In this document: one piece after another, positions 58,107 through 64,000 of the stretch
Position numbering within the stretch: position 1 is the stretch's first letter
Layout: each line of letters begins with the position of its first letter
From: Nocardia sp. NBC_01503
GTDB lineage: Bacteria > Actinomycetota > Actinomycetes > Mycobacteriales > Mycobacteriaceae
Length of the DNA: 64,000 nt
Assembly (NCBI RefSeq): GCF_036327755.1
Contig: NZ_CP109596.1
Span: forward strand, 2,294,001-2,358,000
Direction: 5' to 3'
Notes under the pieces: model-generated
Database searches by the model: none
What the model saw: only the letters and a program-made list of their open reading frames with translations
Told to the model about the DNA's origin: nothing
Position numbers and translations under genes: made by a program

Positions 58107-59606
58107 ATGCCTGTAGCCTCTATCCCGATGTCCACGAAAGCTCAGACCACCACCACGGCCGCCGCCGAGACGAAATCGGCGAGCGAAGGTGCGGACGCAG
58201 CATCGAACGGTTCCTATGAACTGCCGACGCAGACCCGCCGCCTGACCGGTTGGGGTCGCACCGCAGCCACCACATCGGAAGTTCTGTCGACGTCCGACCC
58301 GGAGTTGATCGTCAAGGCGGTCGCCATGGTCGCCGAGGACAATGACTCCAAGCCGGCGCACCTACGCCGCGGCGTCATCGCGCGCGGCCTGGGTCGCTCG
58401 TACGGCGATCACGCGCAGAACTCCGGCGGCCTCGTCATCAATATGCCGGCGCTGAACCGCATCCACCGGATCGACCGCGACTCCCGCCTGGTCGATGTGG
58501 ACGGCGGTGTCAGCCTGGATCAGCTGATGAAGGCGGCATTGCCGTTCGGCCTGTGGGTTCCGGTGCTCCCGGGCACCCGGCAGGTGACCATCGGCGGCGC
58601 CATCGCCTCCGATATTCATGGCAAGAACCATCACTCCGAGGGTTCCTTCGGCAATCATGTGCGGTCTCTGGACCTGCTCACCGCCGATGGCAAGGTCACC
58701 ACCATCGGGCCGAAGAAGAACGCGAAGCTGTTCTGGGCCACGGTCGGCGGCAACGGACTGACCGGCATCATCCTGCGCGCCACCATCGAGATGGTGCCGA
58801 CGGAGACCGCCTACTTCATCAATGACGGCGTCAAGACCAGCACCCTCGACGAGACCATCGCCGCGCACAGCGATGGCAGCGAGGCGAACTACACCTACTC
58901 CAGCGCCTGGTTCGATGTGATGAACCCGCTGCCGAAGTTGGGGCGCGCCACCATTACTCGCGGCCGGCTGGCCAAACTGGATGAGCTGCCCGCCAAGAAG
59001 CAGCGCAATCCGCTGAAGTTCGATGCGCCGCAACTACTCACGGTGCCGAATATCTTCCCCAGCTTCACCGCCAACAAGCTGACCCTCGGGTCGGTCGGCG
59101 AGGCGTACTACGCCATGGGCGGTAATTACACCGGCAAGATCCAGAACCTGACGCAGTTCTACCATCCGCTCGACATGATCGCGGAGTGGAATCGGGCATA
59201 CGGTCCGGCCGGTTTTCTTCAGTACCAGTTCGTGGTGCCGACCGAGGCCGTCGATGAATTCAAGAAGATCATCATCGATATCCAGGCGTCCGGGCACTAT
59301 TCGGCGCTCAATGTTTTCAAGCTGTTCGGCCCGGGTAACCCCGCGCCGTTGAGCTTCCCCATGCCGGGCTGGAACATCTGCGTGGACTTCCCGATTCGGG
59401 CCGGGCTCAATGAGCTCGTCACCGATCTGGACCGCCGGGTCACCGAGTTCGGCGGGCGGCTCTACACCGCGAAGGACTCCCGAACCACCGCGGAGACCTT
59501 CCACAAGATGTACCCCCGGATCGACGAGTGGATCAAGATCCGCCGAAGTGTCGATCCCACAGGCGTTTTCATGTCCGATATGGCGCGAAGGCTGGAGCTT
59601 CAGTGA
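58107..59606 (+). CDS. dprE1: Decaprenylphosphoryl-beta-D-ribose 2'-oxidase
   Basis: A 499-residue FAD enzyme that oxidises decaprenyl-phosphoribose to the 2'-keto form, first step toward the arabinose donor DPA. The FAD domain has [33 protein letters not shown] (quoted in parts) and GNGLTG; the substrate domain carries Cys425 in PGWNICVDF, the residue trapped by benzothiazinones. The N-terminus is longer than in mycobacteria, with about 45 unstructured residues; ATG 58107 or ATG 58128 may begin it. The dprE2 start overlaps the stop. Confidence 0.97.
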   Translation: MPVASIPMSTKAQTTTTAAAETKSASEGADAASNGSYELPTQTRRLTGWGRTAATTSEVLSTSDPELIVKAVAMVAEDNDSKPAHLRRGVIARGLGRSYGDHAQNSGGLVINMPALNRIHRIDRDSRLVDVDGGVSLDQLMKAALPFGLWVPVLPGTRQVTIGGAIASDIHGKNHHSEGSFGNHVRSLDLLTADGKVTTIGPKKNAKLFWATVGGNGLTGIILRATIEMVPTETAYFINDGVKTSTLDETIAAHSDGSEANYTYSSAWFDVMNPLPKLGRATITRGRLAKLDELPAKKQRNPLKFDAPQLLTVPNIFPSFTANKLTLGSVGEAYYAMGGNYTGKIQNLTQFYHPLDMIAEWNRAYGPAGFLQYQFVVPTEAVDEFKKIIIDIQASGHYSALNVFKLFGPGNPAPLSFPMPGWNICVDFPIRAGLNELVTDLDRRVTEFGGRLYTAKDSRTTAETFHKMYPRIDEWIKIRRSVDPTGVFMSDMARRLELQ

Positions 59607-60364
59607 TCAATGCGGTAGGGAATCCGCAGTCCATTCTGCTGCTTGGCGGCACCTCCGAGATCGGTCTCGCGATCTGCTCGGAGTACCTGAAGAAGGGTCC
59701 CGCGCGGATCATTCTGGCGGCGCTGCCCGGCGATCCACTGCGCGAAGAGGCTGTGGCGCAGATGAAGTCGGCCGGCGCCTCCGAGGTCGAGGTCATCGAC
59801 TTCGACGCCCTGGAGATGGACTCGCACCCCAAGGTCATCGAGGCCGCCTGGGCGCACGGTGATGTGGATATCGCCATTGTCGCCTTCGGCATGCTCGGCG
59901 ACGCCGAGGAGCTGTGGCAGGACCAGCGCAAGGCCGTCATCGCCTGCGAGCTGAACTACACCGCCGCCGTCTCGGTCGGCGTCCTGCTCGGCGAGAAGAT
60001 GAAGGCGCAGGGTTACGGCCGCATCATCGCCATGAGCTCGGTCGCCGGTGAGCGCGTGCGCCGCTCCAACTTCGTCTACGGCTCCACCAAGGCCGGCCTG
60101 GACGGCTTCTACCTGGGCCTCGGCGAGGCGCTGCGCCCGCACGGCCCGCGCGTCACGGTCATCCGCCCCGGCCAGGTCCGCACCCGCATGTCGGCTCATG
60201 TCAAGGAAGCACCCCTGACCGTCGACAAGGAAGACGTGGCCGCGCTCGCGGTAGCGGCCTCCGAAAAGGGTAAGGAAATCGTCTGGGCACCAGGCACTTT
60301 CCGCTACATCATGATGGTGCTGCGGCACATCCCGCGCCCCATCTTCCGCAAACTGCCCGTCTAG
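59603..60364 (+). CDS. dprE2: Decaprenylphosphoryl-2-keto-ribose reductase
   Basis: A 253-residue SDR that reduces the DprE1 product to decaprenyl-phosphoarabinose. GTG 59603 overlaps the dprE1 stop (GTGA). The nucleotide loop is [10 protein letters not shown], followed by FGMLGD, catalytic SSVAGERV and YGSTK (Tyr/Lys). Size equals mycobacterial DprE2 (254). It forms an obligate pathway pair with DprE1; AftA (61120) uses the product. A strong bidirectional terminator follows. Confidence 0.97.
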   Translation: MINAVGNPQSILLLGGTSEIGLAICSEYLKKGPARIILAALPGDPLREEAVAQMKSAGASEVEVIDFDALEMDSHPKVIEAAWAHGDVDIAIVAFGMLGDAEELWQDQRKAVIACELNYTAAVSVGVLLGEKMKAQGYGRIIAMSSVAGERVRRSNFVYGSTKAGLDGFYLGLGEALRPHGPRVTVIRPGQVRTRMSAHVKEAPLTVDKEDVAALAVAASEKGKEIVWAPGTFRYIMMVLRHIPRPIFRKLPV

Positions 60365-60378
60365 GCGGCAGCGACAAC

Positions 60379-60413
60379 CAACGAGCGGTGATCGATTCGG
60401 TCACCGCTCGTTG
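60379..60413. terminator. Bidirectional terminator after dprE2
   Basis: Perfect 13-bp stem CAACGAGCGGTGA (60379-60391) and TCACCGCTCGTTG (60401-60413), loop TCGATTCGG, between the convergent dprE2 and toxin genes. Confidence 0.8.
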
Positions 60414-60421
60414 CGTTCCAC

Positions 60422-60739
60422 TCAGTGAAACAGCGACTCCACCAAGCGAATCAAGGCCGAGGTGTCGCCGACCGCACCCACCCGTTCGCCCAGTGCGGAT
60501 TTCGGGTACCAGTCGATCAGATCAGGTATCGCCATACCGACGGTGTCCACCCCGTCAGAGTTCCGATATGACACGCGGACAGCGGAAGTGAAGTCATCCG
60601 GAACAACTCCCGGAACTACTTTGCACGCGACAATCCGCCCCTTACCGGCCGCCAGAAACCGTGGACCGGACAGCACAACCACGTAGGCCGGTGCCGGCGC
60701 GCGCGATGCGAGCAGTTGCCGTATCTCCCCCTGCTTCAA
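60422..60739 (-). CDS. MazF/PemK-like toxin
   Basis: A 105-residue protein with an SH3-like barrel pattern: PAYVVVLSGPRF, GRIVACKVVPG, DLIDWYPKSALGERVGAV (in parts). Family members are ribonucleases that cleave mRNA. Similarity is modest, so MazF-like is a family-level call. The start is TTG 60739, overlapping the antitoxin stop (TTGA). The toxin is second in the operon, as is usual for MazEF-like pairs. Confidence 0.7.
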   Translation of the reverse strand: MKQGEIRQLLASRAPAPAYVVVLSGPRFLAAGKGRIVACKVVPGVVPDDFTSAVRVSYRNSDGVDTVGMAIPDLIDWYPKSALGERVGAVGDTSALIRLVESLFH

Positions 60740-60978
60740 ACCTCACCTCCGGGCCGCAGCGCCTCGGACCGGATCTCATCGCGTAACCGCATCTCCTCGT
60801 ACATCCACTCCTCCGTGATGCCGAGCATTTCGTCCACCACCTTGGAGCGTTCCCACATCTCGCGCTCGAGGCGATCCTGAATCGCCTCGATGACCCACTG
60901 CGAAACGTTTCCGCCCGCAGCAGACCGCAACTGGGCATCCAGCTCATCCGGAATCTTCACTGACAGCTGCTGGGTCAT
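60736..60978 (-). CDS. Ribbon-helix-helix antitoxin
   Basis: An 80-residue protein beginning MTQQLSVKIPDELDAQLRSA, a beta strand plus two helices (NVSQWVIEAIQDRLERE) as in MazE/ParD-type ribbon-helix-helix repressors, with an acidic tail (EEWMYEEMRLRDEIR) to neutralise the toxin. It is translated from ATG 60978; its stop overlaps the toxin TTG start by four bases. Autoregulation is expected; an evident palindrome was not found in the 60 bp upstream. Confidence 0.8.
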   Translation of the reverse strand: MTQQLSVKIPDELDAQLRSAAGGNVSQWVIEAIQDRLEREMWERSKVVDEMLGITEEWMYEEMRLRDEIRSEALRPGGEV

Positions 60979-61119
60979 ACGTATCAGGTTACCAAGCGCA
61001 CTACCTGAGGAAAGTCATATCGCAATGCCGACGGCGCGCTCCGAATGCGGCAAACCGAGACCCGACTAGGCTGTCGCGCGGCGAGCGGTCAGGACACGGA
61101 ACCCGGAGGCGGAGTGGGA

Positions 61120-63099
61120 ATGAGCGAGGAAGCGGGCGGCCGGGGGGCAGTGCTGATGCGGCGGGCCGGAGGTGCGCTCAGCGAGGGCGCACTGGCGGCG
61201 GTGGTCGCGGCGGCGGTCGCCGGGGTCGGGCTGGTGGCCTTCGGGACCGTGCAGTGGCCCGCGTTCAACTCCTCCAATGTGACTCGGGCATTGACGACCG
61301 TGGGGCAGGTGGTCGCGCTGGCCTTGCTGGTGGCGGCGATTCTGCTGATGCGGATGGACAAGTGGCCGTGGCTGGCGAAACTGCTTTCCTGGGCGGGGAT
61401 TTCAGGGTTCGTGACGGTGACCCTCGGGATGCCGCTGGCGGCTACCAAGCTGTATCTGTTCGGGATCTCCGTTGACCAGGAGTTCCGGACGCAATATCTG
61501 ACGCGGTTGACCGACAGCGCGGCGCTGCACGATATGAACTATGTCGACCTGCCACCGTTTTATCCCGGCGGATGGTTCTGGGTCGGTGGACGATTCGCGA
61601 ATCTGACCGGAATGGCCGGATGGGAAGCGTTCAAGCCGTTCGCCATCATCGGGCTCGCGGTCACGGCGGTTATCGCGGTTGTGCTGTGGTCCAAGCTGAT
61701 TCGCGCCGATTGGGCTGTCGCCGTGGCAGCCGCCACCACCGCTGTCACGCTGGCTTACGGATCGCCCGAGGCCTACAGCGCACCGCTGGTCCTGCTGTTC
61801 GCACCCACGATGCTGCTGGCCTGGGGTGCGCTGTATCGGCCCGAAGAACCTGCTGCGGCTACCGCCGGTGGCTGGGGTGCGGTGCTGGGGACCGGACTGT
61901 TCCTCGGTGTGGCGGCGATGCTCTACACGTTGTACTTCGGCGTGGCGGTCTTCGCGGTGTGCCTCATGGCCGTGGTCGCTGCCGGACTGGCACTGCGTGA
62001 GCGCGGTAAAGCGGAACGGGCGCAACGGCATCGGGCGAATACCGACATCGCGGTGCCCGGACGCTGGCGCACGGTGTGGCCGATTCTGCTCCGACTCATT
62101 GTCGCGGGCGTTGTCGCGGGGCTGCTGGCACTCACCGTCTGGTTCCCGTTCCTGCTGAAGCTGCTCGGTGGCACCATCCCCAAGTCCGGCACGGCCTTCC
62201 ACTATCTGCCCGAGGGCGGGTCGCAGTTGCCGCTGCCCATGTTCGATTTCAGCCTGTTGGGCGTGTTCTGCCTGCTCGGCACGGTGTGGCTGGTCCTGCG
62301 GGTCGGAAGTTCGCGGCGCGCACAGGCTTTGGCCATCGGCGTGGTCGCCATCTACCTCTGGTGCCTGCTCTCGATGACGGCGACCGCCGCCGGAACCACG
62401 CTGCTGTCCTTCCGCCTCGAGCCGATTCTGTACGCGCTGCTCGCGGCGGCCGGTGCGTTCGGGTTCGTGGAGGGGGCGCGGGCGGTCTACCAGGTATTGA
62501 ACGAGCCGTCGCGAATGCGATTGGCGGCGGGGGTGATCGCGGTGATCGGGGCGATCGCGTTCAGTCAGCAGATTCCGCACGTGCTGGCGAACGAGATCAC
62601 CACGGCGTACACCGATACCGACGGCAATGGGGAGCGCGCGGATAAGCGGCAGCCCTCGGCGGTCTCGCATTACGGCGCGATCGATGCCGCGCTGCTGGAG
62701 CAGACCGGGCGGCCGCGCGATCAGAGCGTGGTGCTGACCGCGGACACCACCTTCCTGGCGATCTACCCGTACTACGGATTCCAGGCGCTCACTTCGCATT
62801 ACGCGAACCCTCTCGCCGATTTCGCGGCGCGGTCGGCGGAGATCAAGCGGTGGAGTCAATTGAAGACACCGCGGGAGCTCATGGACGCGTTGGCGCACTC
62901 CCCCTGGCGGGCACCGGACGCGTTCCTGTTCCGGCGCTCCGGTGACGAGTACACGCTGCGCCTCTCCGAGGACGTGTATCCGAATGATCCGAATGTGAAG
63001 CGCTATACGGTGACGTTCCCGAAGTCGCTGTTCGAGGACGACGGTCACTTCCGGGCCACCGATATCGGGCCGTTCACCCTGGTTGTGGTGCACCCCTGA
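61120..63099 (+). CDS. aftA: Galactan arabinofuranosyltransferase
   Basis: A 659-residue GT-C enzyme that transfers the first arabinofuranose from decaprenyl-phosphoarabinose to galactan. It has about 11 helices, a long periplasmic C-terminal domain from about residue 500 and, in the first outer loop, the metal/donor motif SVDQEFRTQY, with an acidic pair like that of mycobacterial AftA. ATG 61120 has GGAGGCGGAG upstream; the longer frame adds 25 residues of no family similarity. dprE1-dprE2 two genes upstream make its donor. A hairpin follows at 63105. Confidence 0.93.
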   Translation: MSEEAGGRGAVLMRRAGGALSEGALAAVVAAAVAGVGLVAFGTVQWPAFNSSNVTRALTTVGQVVALALLVAAILLMRMDKWPWLAKLLSWAGISGFVTVTLGMPLAATKLYLFGISVDQEFRTQYLTRLTDSAALHDMNYVDLPPFYPGGWFWVGGRFANLTGMAGWEAFKPFAIIGLAVTAVIAVVLWSKLIRADWAVAVAAATTAVTLAYGSPEAYSAPLVLLFAPTMLLAWGALYRPEEPAAATAGGWGAVLGTGLFLGVAAMLYTLYFGVAVFAVCLMAVVAAGLALRERGKAERAQRHRANTDIAVPGRWRTVWPILLRLIVAGVVAGLLALTVWFPFLLKLLGGTIPKSGTAFHYLPEGGSQLPLPMFDFSLLGVFCLLGTVWLVLRVGSSRRAQALAIGVVAIYLWCLLSMTATAAGTTLLSFRLEPILYALLAAAGAFGFVEGARAVYQVLNEPSRMRLAAGVIAVIGAIAFSQQIPHVLANEITTAYTDTDGNGERADKRQPSAVSHYGAIDAALLEQTGRPRDQSVVLTADTTFLAIYPYYGFQALTSHYANPLADFAARSAEIKRWSQLKTPRELMDALAHSPWRAPDAFLFRRSGDEYTLRLSEDVYPNDPNVKRYTVTFPKSLFEDDGHFRATDIGPFTLVVVHP

Positions 63100-63104
63100 G
63101 TGTT

Positions 63105-63144
63105 ATAGCCGTGGGCCGTGAATTGTGATGCAGCCCACGGCTAT
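63105..63144. terminator. Hairpin after aftA
   Basis: ATAGCCGTGGGC (63105-63116) and GCCCACGGCTAT (63133-63144), perfect 12-bp stem with a 16-base loop. It is a stable terminator-like stem with no T-tract. Confidence 0.65.
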
Positions 63145-63174
63145 GTCTCGATTCGGACTCGAGACAAGCATCAC

Positions 63175-63228
63175 TTATACACAGAAGCGCCCCGAATCCT
63201 GTGGATGAAGGGCCTTTTCTGTGGATAA
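63175..63228. promoter_or_regulatory. Cluster of three DnaA-box-like sites
   Basis: TTATACACA (63175-63183, fits TTATNCACA), TGTGGATGA (63200-63208, reverse complement TCATCCACA) and TGTGGATAA (63220-63228, reverse complement TTATCCACA, the E. coli consensus). All are upstream of the membrane-protein gene at 63308. No dnaA or dnaN is near, so this is not oriC. Confidence 0.55.
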
Positions 63229-63307
63229 CTCACCTACTTGCCAGCACAATCTCAGCGGTACCCGGTAGCGTGGGCCGCTGGTTGTGAAGGGCAAGAGGAG
63301 TTATCGC

Positions 63308-64000
63308 GTGGCACAGGGGCGGGATACCGACCGGACTACCGCGGACCGAGCAACGGTAGCGGTTATAGACCGAACAGTACCGAAAACTGTTGCCCCGGAG
63401 CGCACTCGCGGACAGCGTGTCGCGCACCGGCTGCACTCGGCGCGCGCCGACCTGATCGTCGCCACCGGATACCTCGCACTCGCCGCCCTGGTGCTGTCCG
63501 GACAATGGCTGCACACCGATCGCGGCTACCTGATCAAGAGCGGTCAGGACCAGACCATGTGGGAGTGGTTCTTCGCGGTCACCGCGCACAAGATCGCGCA
63601 CCTGGAGAATCCGCTCGGCACCGGATTGCAGAACTATCCCGACGGCGTGAACATGATGGCCAATACCGCCATGTTCGGTGTCGGCGTACCGCTCACACCC
63701 GTCACCCTGCTGTTCGGACCGACCGTCACCTTCGTGCTGGTGCTCACCCTCGGCCTGTTCGGCACCGCCTTCGCCTGGTACTGGCTGTTCTCCCGGGAGC
63801 TGGTCGACTCCAAGCTCGCTGCCGCCGTGGGTGGTCTGTTCTGCGGCTTCGCGCCCGCCATGATCTCGCATGCCAACGCACACCCGAACTTCGTTGTGCT
63901 GGCCCTGCTTCCGCTCATCGCGCTGCAGCTCATCCGGGTCGCGCGGCACGCGCACGCGCCGATCGAGGCGCGTAAGGCGCGGCGGCTGCGCGATGCCTTC
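63308..64000 (+). CDS. Large membrane protein, probable GT-C-type glycosyltransferase (partial, runs off the window)
   Basis: The open frame from GTG 63308 (AAGAGGAG about seven bases upstream) continues to the end of the window, 231 codons. After about 48 soluble residues it shows membrane helices (about 50-67, 120-150, 155-175, 185-205). The outer segment LENPLGTGLQNYPDGVNMMANT and preceding GYLIKSGQDQTMWEWFF (quoted in parts) resemble large multi-span mannosyl/arabinosyltransferase-like proteins of actinomycetes. In mycobacteria embC follows aftA, but this protein does not look like an Emb. Its role in the envelope is an inference. Confidence 0.65.
   Translation, partial: MAQGRDTDRTTADRATVAVIDRTVPKTVAPERTRGQRVAHRLHSARADLIVATGYLALAALVLSGQWLHTDRGYLIKSGQDQTMWEWFFAVTAHKIAHLENPLGTGLQNYPDGVNMMANTAMFGVGVPLTPVTLLFGPTVTFVLVLTLGLFGTAFAWYWLFSRELVDSKLAAAVGGLFCGFAPAMISHANAHPNFVVLALLPLIALQLIRVARHAHAPIEARKARRLRDAF

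Noticed and set aside
61089..61448. Minus-strand ORF upstream within aftA
   Set aside because: It is a shadow frame of the aftA N-terminus with Ala/Thr/Pro-rich composition and no start signals.
63175..63228. Chromosomal origin of replication
   Set aside because: DnaA-box-like sites are present, but there is no dnaA, dnaN or rpmH nearby and no AT-rich unwinding region; an oriC call is not supported.

Overview
The window reads as chromosomal DNA of a high-GC mycolic-acid actinomycete, most probably a Nocardia or a close relative. The reasons are the arabinogalactan genes (glfT1, glfT2, dprE1, dprE2, aftA, Wzm/Wzt-type exporter, rmlA/B/C), a GQYL-tailed proteasome activator (bpa), a mycothiol-type isomerase, an antigen-85-like esterase and frequent GTG starts. 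From memory, the order tadA - tadA-associated gene - tyrA - DUF1089-like gene - tRNAs - aromatic aminotransferase - quinone oxidoreductase - class-V aminotransferase - bpa - galactan exporter - glfT1 - glfT2 - gtrA - dprE1 - dprE2 - aftA follows Mycobacterium tuberculosis Rv3752c to Rv3792, with insertions; no search was run.

1-6.4 kb holds regulators (Rrf2, TetR, winged-helix), an MMPL exporter with a clear TetR operator, a two-domain glyoxalase-like protein and a Fic/Doc toxin-antitoxin pair next to tRNA-Ser(CGA). 6.5-12.8 kb holds tadA, its partner gene, tyrA, a glycolipid-binding-like protein, an orphan dcm-vsr pair, a DUF998 membrane protein and a mycothiol-dependent isomerase. 12.86-14.39 kb is the decayed remnant of an integrative element lodged in tRNA-Arg(ACG): a 48-bp att-like duplication of the tRNA 3' end, one small ORF with a strong ribosome binding site, a perfect 17-bp hairpin and the C-terminus of a tyrosine integrase.

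14.4-23.8 kb has tRNA-Ser(GCT), a dienelactone-hydrolase-like protein, pat, a secreted esterase, a NiCoT transporter, tRNA-Ser(TGA), a MarR regulator, a lactate-oxidase-family flavoenzyme, a 38-residue membrane peptide, a quinone oxidoreductase and a class-V aminotransferase homologue lacking the PLP lysine. 23.8-28.5 kb has bpa, the galactan exporter wzm-wzt, glfT1 and rsgA behind a strongly structured leader. 28.5-35.7 kb carries a two-component system, two exported hydrolases, an SDR enzyme and a TetR pair. 35.7-46 kb carries glfT2, a GtrA/GtrB-like/GT-C-like module, rmlB, rmlA, rmlC, a secreted Nocardia-type protein and an esterase. 46-57.6 kb is accessory: MFS/MarR, XRE, DUF4282, a decayed LuxR gene, a molybdopterin oxidoreductase, a membrane class III cyclase beside a Crp-family regulator, and a flavin-oxidase-fold protein. 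57.6-64 kb is gtrA-dprE1-dprE2, a second toxin-antitoxin pair, aftA and the start of another large membrane protein.

Two repeat families stand out. One is a roughly 92-bp palindromic element at three loci, tandemly reiterated at two, whose arms vary in a compensatory way between loci. The other is a 36-bp hairpin repeat found downstream of genes and once in frame inside the molybdopterin oxidoreductase. Other notable non-coding features are twin 18-bp palindromes at 33.7 kb, three DnaA-box-like nonamers in 54 bp at 63.2 kb, and the rsgA leader, in which a Shine-Dalgarno sequence is complementary to sequences on both sides.
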